Source: Paenibacillus silviterrae (GTDB lineage: Bacteria; Bacillota; Bacilli; Paenibacillales; NBRC-103111). Taken from it: DNA of 64,000 nt. The translations under genes and the position numbers were made by a program. The stretch lies in assembly GCF_030167925.1 (NCBI RefSeq), contig NZ_JASKUT010000001.1, positions 5,067,776 through 5,131,775 of the forward strand, given 5' to 3'. Positions 41,701 through 50,137 of this stretch are shown piece by piece. The stretch's first letter is position 1. Each line of letters starts with the position of its first letter. Under the pieces are notes generated by a model. It was not told the origin of the DNA. It saw only the letters and a program-made list of their open reading frames with translations, and searched no databases.

Positions 41701-42537
41701 ATGACGCAATCGAGCACGCTTTGGAAAACCTCACGACTGCTGCTGGCTATCTGTGTAACGTTGGTGATGTTCTTCCCGGTTTATTGGATGCTGGTGACCT
41801 CATTGAAAACACCGGCCGAGCTTCGTCTGGCCGTTCCGACCTTCTGGCCGGAGTCGATGAAATGGTCCAACTATGCTGAAGTATTTACGTCGTTTCCGTT
41901 TGCGCGCTTTGCGCTGAATACGTTTATTCAAACTGTGGGGATCGTGTTCCTGCAAATCAATATCGCTATCATGGCTGCTTATGCCTTCGCTAAAGGGAAT
42001 TTCGCGTTCCGCGAGCAATGGTTCCTGCTGGTGCTTGCGGCGCTGATCGTCCCGGATCAGGTTACCTTCGTTCCGGTCTATGTGATGATGTCGAAGCTGG
42101 GCTGGATCAATACCTTCTGGGCGCTCATCGTACCTCATGCCGCCTCGGCTTACGGAATCTTCCTGCTTCGCCAAACCTTCAAATCCATCAACAACGATGT
42201 AATTGAAGCGGCAAGGGTGGACGGGGCGAGCCGATTCCAGGTACTATACCGGATTTTGACGCCTATGGCGCTGCCAACCATTGCTACCTTGACCGTTCTC
42301 AGCTTCATTTCCAGCTGGAACTCTTACTTCTGGCCGCTCGTCATGACCAACTCGAACAACATGCGCGTACTTACCGTTGGGATCGCGATGATGAAGGACT
42401 CCATGGCCGGTGACGAGGCGTTGACCTTCCATCTGATCATGGCAGCCAGTGTGGTCGTCATTCTGCCTATTGTTATTATTTTCGTATTCGCCCAAAAATA
42501 TATCATCGCTGCCATGTCCAACTCCACGTTCAAATAA
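41701..42537 (+). CDS. ugpE: ABC transporter permease, UgpE-like
   Basis: The 278-residue protein has six membrane segments. The EAA-like loop DVIEAARVDGASRFQVLYRI (about residues 163-183) contacts the ATPase. It is the partner of the permease just upstream, forming the heterodimeric channel for the UgpB-bound solute. ATG 41701 follows GTGAGGGGAC closely. It lies 12 bases before glpQ and is plainly in the same operon. Confidence 0.85.
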   Translation: MTQSSTLWKTSRLLLAICVTLVMFFPVYWMLVTSLKTPAELRLAVPTFWPESMKWSNYAEVFTSFPFARFALNTFIQTVGIVFLQINIAIMAAYAFAKGNFAFREQWFLLVLAALIVPDQVTFVPVYVMMSKLGWINTFWALIVPHAASAYGIFLLRQTFKSINNDVIEAARVDGASRFQVLYRILTPMALPTIATLTVLSFISSWNSYFWPLVMTNSNNMRVLTVGIAMMKDSMAGDEALTFHLIMAASVVVILPIVIIFVFAQKYIIAAMSNSTFK

Positions 42538-42549
42538 AAGGAGACTATC

Positions 42550-43281
42550 ATGAGTCAGAACAAACCTTTGGTCATTGCCCATCGAGGGGCGAAGGGAGAA
42601 GCTCCCGAAAATACGTTAGGCGCTTTCAAGCTTGGACTTGATCAGGGCTGCGACGCCATCGAACTGGACGTCCACTTGTCCAAAGACGGCGAGCTGATCG
42701 TCATTCATGACGCTACGATGGACCGCACGACGGACAAGGAGGGCACTGTCAACGAGATGACAGTGGCCGAAATCCAGCGTGCGGACGCCGGAAGATGGTT
42801 CCACGAGAAATACGAAGGCGAACGTGTTCCCCTGCTTGAGGAAGTGTTCGATTTGGTCCCTGCGAACATCATGATTAACGTAGAGATTAAAGGCTCCTAC
42901 GGCCGCAGGCTGGAACCCGCTTTAGTGAAGCTGATGCAGAAGAAGAATCGGGTGCATAATGTAGTCGTCTCGTCCTTCGATTTCAAAAGCCTGCAGCATC
43001 TGAAGCTGCACGAGCCCGAAGCGAAAATCGGCCTGCTGTACGATGTGAACGCGATGCGTCACTCGGATCTGGCCCGTCTGATGAGCACGCCGGTGTATTC
43101 CCTTCACCCGCATATGCGGCGGATCGACAAGGCGGAGGTAGCCGATGCGGTGAATCAGGGCTTGAAGGTATTCCCGTACACGATTAATGAAGAAGAGCAT
43201 ATGCTTCTGGCAATAGAATACGGTGTTTCCGGTATCATTACGGATTATCCGGGCAAACTCAAAGCACTGCTTAACGGGTGA
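42550..43281 (+). CDS. glpQ: Glycerophosphodiester phosphodiesterase, cytoplasmic
   Basis: A 243-residue enzyme with the GDPD signature: HRGAKGEAPENT (residues 11-22), ELDVHLSKDG (about 38-47) and VIHDATMDRTTD (about 50-61). The acidic EIKG that binds metal is at about 113. It cuts glycerophosphodiesters to glycerol-3-phosphate and an alcohol. No signal peptide is present, so it acts inside the cell, unlike the secreted B. subtilis GlpQ. This fits import of whole diesters by the Ugp-like transporter. AAAGGAG precedes ATG 42550. Confidence 0.92.
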   Translation: MSQNKPLVIAHRGAKGEAPENTLGAFKLGLDQGCDAIELDVHLSKDGELIVIHDATMDRTTDKEGTVNEMTVAEIQRADAGRWFHEKYEGERVPLLEEVFDLVPANIMINVEIKGSYGRRLEPALVKLMQKKNRVHNVVVSSFDFKSLQHLKLHEPEAKIGLLYDVNAMRHSDLARLMSTPVYSLHPHMRRIDKAEVADAVNQGLKVFPYTINEEEHMLLAIEYGVSGIITDYPGKLKALLNG

Positions 43282-43320
43282 AACGGTGTACTGAATCCAC
43301 GGAAGGAAGGGGCAGCACAG

Positions 43321-44421
43321 ATGAAACGGAAGGCATTTGCAGCGGTGGTTGCCGGCATGCTGGCAGTGACGGCGATCGGCTGTCAGGCGGCGCAGAACCA
43401 AGCGCCCGAGAAGACAGCTCCGCCGGCAGCCGCGGCTCCGGAAGCGAAAGCTCCGGCCGGATTGGTTACCCAGGAGGAAGCGGGGATCAAAATTCGCGTG
43501 GATATGCCGGAAATCAAATGGTTTCTGGACAATGCCAAACAAGGGCCGATCGTACCGGCACTGAAGCAGGAAGCGATTCCGCAGGGACTTGCCTACCTTG
43601 AGGAGAAAAATTGGCTGCTGGTGACATCCTACCGTGAGAACGGCAAGTCCAGTCTGCTTAGCGTGATTGATGCGGAGACAGGCAAGCTGGTAAAGGCGCA
43701 TGAGCTGTACAAGGGGGCGAATCTCCCATACACCGGACACGCAGGAGGAGTAACCGTCAGCAAACAGCACGTGTGGGTATCCTCGGACGGCAATGCTTTT
43801 TGGCTGAAGAAGGAAGACCTGATCAAGGCGGATAACGAATCGAAGCTGACCTTCGGCGGCTCGGTGCTGACCGATACTCGTGCTTCCTTCACTACCTACA
43901 GCGAAGGTGTGCTGTGGGTAGGGGAGTACGCGCAGGGCTCCAGCTACCCGACCAGCAAGACGCACTACATGAATAACCGGGACAACAAGGAGCATAAGGC
44001 TTGGACCGTCGGCTATAAGCTGGATCCGGCTACGGATCTTCCGAAGCCGGCGACGGGCAAGGATCCGGCCGTACCGGACTACATTCTTTCCATTCCGGAT
44101 ATGATTCAAGGCATGGAGGTCGGTCACGACCGTATCATCCTCAGCGAATCCTATGGCCGCAACAATGCGAGCGCTCTGATTGTACACAAGCTGCCGATCG
44201 TAGAACCGCCGCATCAGACGGTAGAGATCGGCTCGGTCAAGGTGCCCTTATGGTTCCTCGACAGCAAGACGAAGCAGCAGGAGCAGAAGGCGCCGCCGAT
44301 GTCCGAGGGCGTGGTCACCATCAAGGGAACGACCCATGTCCTGTTCGAATCCGGCGCGAAGAAATATATGAGCTCAAGCACCTATCCGTTAGACCGGATC
44401 CAATTGATCAAGCTGCCGTAA
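43321..44421 (+). CDS. Exported lipoprotein, beta-propeller-like, unknown function
   Basis: The 366-residue protein has a lipoprotein signal, MKRKAFAAVVAGMLAVTAI with lipobox AIGC (cysteine about 21), then an Ala/Pro-rich linker. The rest looks like a beta-propeller: NWLLVTSYRENGKSS, VTVSKQHVWVSSDG, GVLWVGEYAQGSS and IQGMEVGHDRIILSESYGR. It lies between two glpQ genes in the same operon, so it may bind or process glycerophosphodiesters or other cell-wall polymers outside the cell (inference). I do not recognise a named family. Confidence 0.7.
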   Translation: MKRKAFAAVVAGMLAVTAIGCQAAQNQAPEKTAPPAAAAPEAKAPAGLVTQEEAGIKIRVDMPEIKWFLDNAKQGPIVPALKQEAIPQGLAYLEEKNWLLVTSYRENGKSSLLSVIDAETGKLVKAHELYKGANLPYTGHAGGVTVSKQHVWVSSDGNAFWLKKEDLIKADNESKLTFGGSVLTDTRASFTTYSEGVLWVGEYAQGSSYPTSKTHYMNNRDNKEHKAWTVGYKLDPATDLPKPATGKDPAVPDYILSIPDMIQGMEVGHDRIILSESYGRNNASALIVHKLPIVEPPHQTVEIGSVKVPLWFLDSKTKQQEQKAPPMSEGVVTIKGTTHVLFESGAKKYMSSSTYPLDRIQLIKLP

Positions 44422-44504
44422 GACGCTCTATGGCTGGAGATCCGAGTGGCAAGTCCCGAGCCTTCAAGGTATAATGGAGGAAACGGAAGACGGAGGTTAT
44501 GCAG

Positions 44505-45215
44505 ATGCTCATTCAAGGCTTGGCTCATCGCGGTTATCCGAAGAAATACCCGGAAAATACGGTTTCATCGTTTCAGGCGGCAATCGAGTTATCCTACAGC
44601 ATCCTGGAGCTTGATGTTAACCTGACCAAGGACGGCATTCCGGTGGTCATTCACGACCCGACGATCAATCGGACGACGAACGGCAAGGGCTGGGTGAAGG
44701 ATTACACCTTGGACGAGCTGCGGCAGTTCGATGCCGGAGGCGGCCAAGCCATCCCGACGCTCGAGGAAATCCTGATGCTGGCCAAGGGTAAGGTGCGGGT
44801 GGATATCGAGCTGAAGCAGAGCGGAGATCTGTATCCCGGCATGGAGCAAGCCGTGCTTGACGTCATCCGGCAATGCGAAGTGGAGAAGGAAGTATTCGTA
44901 GCTTCGTTCGACCACTATTCAATCCTTCGCATGAGGGAGCTGGATCCGGAGCTGGAGCTAGGGCTTGTTATTTACGGAGCGACGCCATCGGTGTTTCCTT
45001 TGATGGAGCAGCTGAAGGCCAAGTATTTATCGGTTAAATCCATTTACTTAACGCCGGAGTATGTACGTTTGTGTGAGGAGAAGGGCATCCAGCTGATTGC
45101 CTGGACGATCGATGATGAGCAGGCCATGCAGGAGATCCGAAGCCGGTTCCCGAACGTGCTCGTTTGCACGAATGAGCTTGAAAAATGGGCGGCTTGCGTG
45201 AAACAAATGGTGTAA
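44505..45215 (+). CDS. glpQ: Glycerophosphodiester phosphodiesterase, second copy
   Basis: A 236-residue cytosolic GDPD: HRGYPKKYPENT, ELDVNLTKDG, VIHDPTINRTTNG and the metal acidic VDIELKQSG are all present. It is about as diverged from the first copy as from other bacterial GDPDs and so is probably an old paralogue with its own substrate preference. The ATG at 44499 is two bases after GGAGG; ATG 44505, eight bases away, is preferred. A TATAAT-like element lies at about 44470, so it may also have its own promoter. It is followed by the glpD leader. Confidence 0.9.
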   Translation: MLIQGLAHRGYPKKYPENTVSSFQAAIELSYSILELDVNLTKDGIPVVIHDPTINRTTNGKGWVKDYTLDELRQFDAGGGQAIPTLEEILMLAKGKVRVDIELKQSGDLYPGMEQAVLDVIRQCEVEKEVFVASFDHYSILRMRELDPELELGLVIYGATPSVFPLMEQLKAKYLSVKSIYLTPEYVRLCEEKGIQLIAWTIDDEQAMQEIRSRFPNVLVCTNELEKWAACVKQMV

Positions 45216-45270
45216 ACTGTACGCGGTTTGTGGTATAATAACAACAAGTTAATAGAACGGTTGGAGAGAC

Positions 45271-45334
45271 GGAGAGACCACACTTGCATTGCAGTCCTGA
45301 GCTGCAATGTTTGGGGTGGGCTCTCCTTTTTTGT
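45271..45334 (+). terminator. glpD leader terminator, probable GlpP target
   Basis: GGAGAGACCAC pairs with GTGGGCTCTCC (one mismatch), with a perfect inner CATTGCAG/CTGCAATG stem, followed by TTTTTT (45327-45332). A -10-like TATAAT lies at 45234-45239. In Bacillus GlpP relieves such a terminator when glycerol-3-phosphate is present. The 5' arm shares GGAGA-GACCAC with the ugpB leader. Confidence 0.8.
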
Positions 45335-45371
45335 GTTCTCATAAACCGGCTAAAAGATGGAGGAGAGAACG

Positions 45372-47075
45372 ATGGCAGTAGCTTTTTCGAGCATCCAACG
45401 TACTGAGCTGTTAGAGAAAATGAATGGAAAGCATTTCGATCTGCTGGTGATCGGCGGTGGCATTACCGGTGCGGGGATCGCGCTTGACGCGACGACTCGC
45501 GGGATCAAGACGGCGCTTGTGGAGATGCAGGACTTTGCGGCAGGTACTTCGAGCCGTTCTACCAAGCTGGTGCACGGCGGCCTGCGCTATTTGAAAAACT
45601 TCGAGGTCAAAATGGTGGCGGACGTTGGCAAGGAGCGCGCCATTGTTTATGAGAACGGGCCTCATGTAACGACGCCGGAATGGATGCTGCTGCCTTTTCA
45701 TAAGGGAGGCACCTTCGGCAGCTTCAGCACCTCGATCGGTCTGAAGGTATATGACTTCCTGGCTGCAGTGAAGCCGAGCGAACGCCGGAAGATGCTGAGC
45801 GTGGAGGAAACGATCAAGCGCGAGCCGCTGGTGAAGCAGGACGGCTTGAAGGGTAGCGGACGTTATGTGGAGTACCGTACGGACGACGCCCGCCTGACGA
45901 TTGAAGTCATGAAGGAAGCGGCTCATCGCGGCGCAACGCTGGTCAACTATGCGAAGGTCGTCGAGTTCCTGTACGAGAACGGCAAAGTCGTCGGGGTACA
46001 GGTGCTGGACCGCATCCATAATCAAACCTATAAGGTATATGCGAAGAAGATCGTGAATGCGGCGGGCCCATGGGTAGACACGCTTCGCGAGCTGGATAAG
46101 TCGAAGACGAAGAAGCATTTGCAGTTAACCAAAGGAATTCACTTGGTCATTGATCAGAAGCGGTTCCCGTTGAAGCAGGCGATCTATTTCGATACCCCGG
46201 ACGGCCGCATGGTGTTCGCGATTCCGCGCGACGGCAAGACGTATGTAGGTACGACGGATACAGTGTACAAGGGAGACGTCGCGCATCCTCGTATGACGAC
46301 GGCTGACCGCCAATACGTGATCGATTCCATCAACTATATGTTCCCGTCCGTGAAAATTACGGCGAAGGACATCGAGTCCAGCTGGACGGGGCTGCGTCCG
46401 CTTATTTTCGAGGAAGGCAAGAGCGCCTCGGAAATTTCCCGTAAGGATGAGATTTGGACATCGGATTCCGGACTCATCACCATTGCGGGAGGCAAACTGA
46501 CCGGTTACCGGAAAATGGCGCAAATGGTTGTCGACATGCTGGTAGAGCTGTACCAAAAGGAAGGCTTGGGCGGTTTGACGCCTTGCATCACGAAGCATAT
46601 GCCGATTTCCGGCGGGGACGTCGGGGGCGGGGAAGGCTTCGCGGGCTTTGTGAAGGAGAAGGCGGCCTTAGGTCCGAAGTACGGTTTGACGGTTCAGGAG
46701 GCGGAGAAGCTGGTACGCCGCTATGGCTCCAATATTGACCGTCTCTACGGATTGGCGGCTCAATACAAGGATACGGCGCCTAAGTTCGGCTTGCCGCTGC
46801 CGGTGATGGCGATGGTAATGTACGCTATGGAAGCGGAGATGACCGTGAAGCCGGTGGATTTCTTCATTCGCCGTACGGGAGCTTTGTTCTTCGACATCGC
46901 TTGGGTGCATCATCACAAGGAGCAGGTCATTCAGTGCATGGCAACCTACTTGGATTGGACGGAGGAAGAGAAGCAGGCGTACACCGAGGAGCTCGAAATG
47001 CATCTGGAGCACGCCGTCGTTCCGGAGGATCAAGAGCAGCAGTCGAATGCGGGGTCGAAGTCGAAGATCGGCTAG
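45372..47075 (+). CDS. glpD: Aerobic glycerol-3-phosphate dehydrogenase
   Basis: The 567-residue FAD enzyme oxidises glycerol-3-phosphate to dihydroxyacetone phosphate and passes electrons to the quinone pool at the membrane face. The N-terminal FAD motif is DLLVIGGGITGAGIALDATTRG (about residues 20-41); SSRSTKLVHGGLRYL (about 60-74) and GRYVEYRTDDARL are family marks. The end is variable and acidic. ATG 45372 is 7 bases from GGAGGAGAG; an in-frame ATG at 45357 lies too close. The gene closes the glycerol phosphate cluster. Its stop overlaps the convergent GNAT stop, and no terminator lies between. Confidence 0.95.
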   Translation: MAVAFSSIQRTELLEKMNGKHFDLLVIGGGITGAGIALDATTRGIKTALVEMQDFAAGTSSRSTKLVHGGLRYLKNFEVKMVADVGKERAIVYENGPHVTTPEWMLLPFHKGGTFGSFSTSIGLKVYDFLAAVKPSERRKMLSVEETIKREPLVKQDGLKGSGRYVEYRTDDARLTIEVMKEAAHRGATLVNYAKVVEFLYENGKVVGVQVLDRIHNQTYKVYAKKIVNAAGPWVDTLRELDKSKTKKHLQLTKGIHLVIDQKRFPLKQAIYFDTPDGRMVFAIPRDGKTYVGTTDTVYKGDVAHPRMTTADRQYVIDSINYMFPSVKITAKDIESSWTGLRPLIFEEGKSASEISRKDEIWTSDSGLITIAGGKLTGYRKMAQMVVDMLVELYQKEGLGGLTPCITKHMPISGGDVGGGEGFAGFVKEKAALGPKYGLTVQEAEKLVRRYGSNIDRLYGLAAQYKDTAPKFGLPLPVMAMVMYAMEAEMTVKPVDFFIRRTGALFFDIAWVHHHKEQVIQCMATYLDWTEEEKQAYTEELEMHLEHAVVPEDQEQQSNAGSKSKIG

Positions 47076-47557
47076 AGATTTAAGTAATAGTGATAAAATT
47101 CATCGTCACGCTGATAGCCTAGGGACTCGTAGAGTCTCTGGGCTTTTTGGTTGTCGGCGCCGGTGGCAAGCTCAAGTCCCTTTGCTCCGGTTGCGGCAGC
47201 ATGCTGCCGGGCGGCCTCCATCAGGAGGCGTGCGACGCCTTGGCTGCGTGCCTTCGGGATCACGAACAGATCGTTCAGAATCCAGGCTTTGCGCATGGAC
47301 AGAGAGGAAAGGGTGGGGTAAAGCTGGGTAAAGCCGAGTGCCTTATTCGTTTCATTGACGGCGTAGAACAGGGCGGAGCTTTGCTGTGTCAAATTGTGTT
47401 CCAGGAAGGTGATGGCTCCGTTCAGATCGGAGGCTTTCCCGTAGAATTGGCGGTATTGATCGAATAAAGGTGCAATGGATGATGCATCTTGCGACTGTGC
47501 GGTCCGGATTCGAATCGTGCCGGGCGCCTGGTTGGTCGGATGAGTCGGTTGGGTCAT
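47072..47557 (-). CDS. GNAT-family N-acetyltransferase
   Basis: The 161-residue protein shows the acetyl-CoA-binding loop in LNDLFVIPKARSQGVARLLM (about residues 88-107, R/QxxGxG/A type) and the GNAT end GADNQKAQRLYESLGY. The substrate is unknown. The chosen ATG 47557 follows AGGAGG by about 12 bases; upstream frame residues look non-coding. It is divergent from the MocR-type regulator, separated by a region with a 19-base palindrome, so the regulator may control it. Confidence 0.8.
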   Translation of the reverse strand: MTQPTHPTNQAPGTIRIRTAQSQDASSIAPLFDQYRQFYGKASDLNGAITFLEHNLTQQSSALFYAVNETNKALGFTQLYPTLSSLSMRKAWILNDLFVIPKARSQGVARLLMEAARQHAAATGAKGLELATGADNQKAQRLYESLGYQRDDEFYHYYLNL

Positions 47558-47592
47558 GTGATGAATTGGCCTCCTGGTTCTAGGTGTATGGT

Positions 47593-47611
47593 TTGTACAT
47601 GCAGTGTACAA
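47593..47611 (+). promoter_or_regulatory. Intergenic palindrome between GNAT and MocR-type genes, with promoter
   Basis: TTGTACATGCAGTGTACAA (47593-47611) is a 7-5-7 perfect inverted repeat. A plus-strand -35 TTGACA lies at 47618-47623 with TAGATT at 47641-47646. The palindrome is well placed to control both divergent genes, probably as the target of the MocR-type regulator. Confidence 0.65.
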
Positions 47612-47704
47612 TCTCGGTTGACAAATGAAAAGGGCCAATTTAGATTGAAATGAGTAGACCGGTTGAGAATATCAGGATGATATAAGTGTTCGGAGGAGTA
47701 CGTT

Positions 47705-49198
47705 ATGCATTTTCAAATTGCGTTTGCCACTTATTGCGCGAACTATCCGACGAAATCGCTGGCGCTGTATCATGCGCTGCGGGATGGGATGCTGCAGGGG
47801 CTGTGGTCCAAAGGGACGCGCCTCCCCTCCACGCGTGAGCTGGCGGTCCTCTACGGTTTGTCCCGCGGGACCGTTAACCAGGTGTACGAGACGTTGGTGT
47901 CGGAGGGATACCTTCAATCGGAAACCGGGAGAGGTACGTATGTGGCATACGAGGCTTCCGCTACAGCGGGAATGACTGGGGGGCGCGGAGGCATGTCCGC
48001 GCCGTCATACCGGCTGTCTGCTTGGGCGGAACGGCTGGAACAGGCTGCGGGGGATGAACGCGGGGCCGGACGCTTCGAGGGCATCGACTTCCATACGTTT
48101 GCCCCGGACCTGTCGCTGTTCCCTCAGGAGGAGTGGAACCGCTGCTACTATGCCCAGGTCCGGGAGCTGGGCAGCCTTGGGCTTCACGCCGGCGGTCCGG
48201 CGCAAGGGCGCGACCCGCTCGGCGATGAGCGGCTGCGGGAGAGCATTGCCCAGTACCTGCGGCGGGCGAGGGGTATGGCCGTGCAGGGGGAGCACGTCGC
48301 GATAGTCGGCGGCTCCATGCAGGCCATCGCGCTGCTCGCGCAGCTGCTCGTGGGGCCGGGCGAGGCCGCCGCAGCGGAGACGCCGGCGTACGGCGGCATC
48401 CGCCGGGCGATTCGCGCCGCGGGAGGCCGCTGCATCGACGCCGAGGTCGACGGCGACGGGCTTGTGCCCGCGGACTGGGACGCGAAGGCCGTGTTTGTTA
48501 CACCGACACGGCAGTTCCCGACGGGGACGGTGCTGTCCTTAGAGCGGCGGCAGGCGCTGCTGCGGTGGGCGAGCGAGCGGGAATCCGTCATCGTCGAAGA
48601 CGATTACGACAGCGAGTTCCGTCACCGGGGGCGCAGCCTTGAGCCGCTGAAGGCGCTCGACCGGGGCGAGCGCGTGGTGTACGTCGGCAGCTTCACCAAG
48701 ACGCTGCTGCCGTCGCTGCGCATCGGCTATGCCGTGCTGCCGCCGGCGCTGGTGGAGCCGTTCCGCCGGGCGATGGCGTTGTATGAGCCGGTGCCGGTAA
48801 ACCTGGCGGAGCAGCGAACGCTGGCAGCCTTCATGGCTGCGGGTCATTATGAGCGGCATCTGAGGCGGATGAAGCGGGTATACAGCCGCAAATTTGCGCT
48901 GCTGACCCAAGAGCTGCGTTCGCTGGAGCACTGGATCGATTGGGTCGAGAGCGATGCCGGCTTGCATGTCTTTGGCTGGTGGAAAGGCACCGAGTCCGAG
49001 TACTTCAAGTTTCGGGAGCTGGCAAGGGCTCAGGGAGTCAGATGGTCGGAGACAACGTTGGACTTGGCAGTAGGGATGCGTTACGGAATGTATTTGAATT
49101 TCCCTCATGCTTCGGAGGAAGAGATCGCAGAAGGCATCCAACGGATGAAAAGAGCATCCGGAGAGCTTCAGCCGGGACGCGGTTCGAGCGGCAAATGA
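47705..49198 (+). CDS. MocR/PdxR-type GntR regulator with aminotransferase domain
   Basis: A 497-residue protein. Residues about 10-80 form a GntR winged helix (GTRLPSTRELAVLYGLSRGTVNQVYETL), joined by a Gly/Ala linker to a fold-type I aminotransferase-like domain (about 120-490). That domain has FVTPTRQFPTGT and VIVEDDYDSEF for PLP contact and the lysine in VGSFTKTLLPSLRIGY (about 341). Such regulators bind PLP and often control vitamin B6, GABA or taurine genes; the divergent GNAT gene is the likely local target. GGAGG is 8 bases before ATG 47705. Confidence 0.88.
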   Translation: MHFQIAFATYCANYPTKSLALYHALRDGMLQGLWSKGTRLPSTRELAVLYGLSRGTVNQVYETLVSEGYLQSETGRGTYVAYEASATAGMTGGRGGMSAPSYRLSAWAERLEQAAGDERGAGRFEGIDFHTFAPDLSLFPQEEWNRCYYAQVRELGSLGLHAGGPAQGRDPLGDERLRESIAQYLRRARGMAVQGEHVAIVGGSMQAIALLAQLLVGPGEAAAAETPAYGGIRRAIRAAGGRCIDAEVDGDGLVPADWDAKAVFVTPTRQFPTGTVLSLERRQALLRWASERESVIVEDDYDSEFRHRGRSLEPLKALDRGERVVYVGSFTKTLLPSLRIGYAVLPPALVEPFRRAMALYEPVPVNLAEQRTLAAFMAAGHYERHLRRMKRVYSRKFALLTQELRSLEHWIDWVESDAGLHVFGWWKGTESEYFKFRELARAQGVRWSETTLDLAVGMRYGMYLNFPHASEEEIAEGIQRMKRASGELQPGRGSSGK

Positions 49199-49237
49199 AG
49201 GGGCTGCGTATTACGGAAAGGGTGAGGATAGAAAGGA

Positions 49238-50026
49238 ATGAGTCAGTCGCTGCTGCGTAACACAGCATGTTTATTTTTATTCGGTTCAATGATAGTACTG
49301 CTGTTAATCGAACAATATGTGTGGTTGAGCGTATGGGGGGCCGCTGCCTTGCTGCTTAGCGTTCATAAGCCGTTAAGGCCTTTTCTGGGAACCGCCGTTT
49401 GCTTTGGTATCGGATTTTGGGGTTATCTGTATGTAACCTCCCATTGGGGAGCCGACATGCATCCCAAGGAAACCCGTGTCCTGCTTAACCGTTTAACGCT
49501 GACGGTGATTCTGATTCCCATGCTGGCGCTGTCTCTTGCCGAAGGGTCGCCGTTCCTGGGATATGCGAGGAGGCCCGAATGGAATGCGTCCGTCCGCGTC
49601 CCGCTGATTTGGGCCGGCTTTCACGATTCTACCGTTAAGCTGTTTTTGATCATTGCCATCGCAACGAATATAGTCGTCTTTGCCCCTTTCCTGATTCGCA
49701 ACGGCTGGACCTCCATTCAAGAGGTATGGCTGTTCGCGCTGCTCTTCGCCGTCGTCAATGCAGTGCTGGAGGAAACTGTGTGGAGAGGCGCGCTGCTGAG
49801 CAGGTTAGCCGGGCAGGTGGGGGAGCGGTGGGCGGTGATGATCGCGAGCCTGGGGTTTGGTTTGCAGCATTATTCCTTGGGCTTTTCCTGGGTTGTGTGT
49901 ATAGCCTTTGCACTGGGAGGTTTGTTCTTCGGAGGAGTTACGGTCCGGTCAAAGAGCATACTGCCTTCCATATTATGGCATATGGTTATTAACCTGCTAA
50001 TGGCTTTCAGCGGGATGATCTTATGA
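49238..50026 (+). CDS. CPBP-family intramembrane metalloprotease
   Basis: The 262-residue membrane protein has about seven hydrophobic segments. The CAAX/CPBP active-site patterns are visible: EETVWRGALLSRL (EExxxR, about residues 182-194), FGLQHYSLGF (about 215-224) and SILWHMVINLL (about 245-255). Homologues cleave or protect bacteriocins or process membrane proteins; no bacteriocin genes lie nearby, so the role is open. The ribosome site GAAAGGA is weak and close to ATG 49238. It follows the MocR-type gene on the same strand. Confidence 0.8.
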   Translation: MSQSLLRNTACLFLFGSMIVLLLIEQYVWLSVWGAAALLLSVHKPLRPFLGTAVCFGIGFWGYLYVTSHWGADMHPKETRVLLNRLTLTVILIPMLALSLAEGSPFLGYARRPEWNASVRVPLIWAGFHDSTVKLFLIIAIATNIVVFAPFLIRNGWTSIQEVWLFALLFAVVNAVLEETVWRGALLSRLAGQVGERWAVMIASLGFGLQHYSLGFSWVVCIAFALGGLFFGGVTVRSKSILPSILWHMVINLLMAFSGMIL

Positions 50027-50137
50027 TTTTGCCCAAATATTTCCTCCCGCCTGACAGAACAAGTGATTTTTCCTTCTTCGGCCGACTTATGCTATGATTA
50101 TTATGGTCAAACTTCACCGGGAAGGAACGATACTTAG

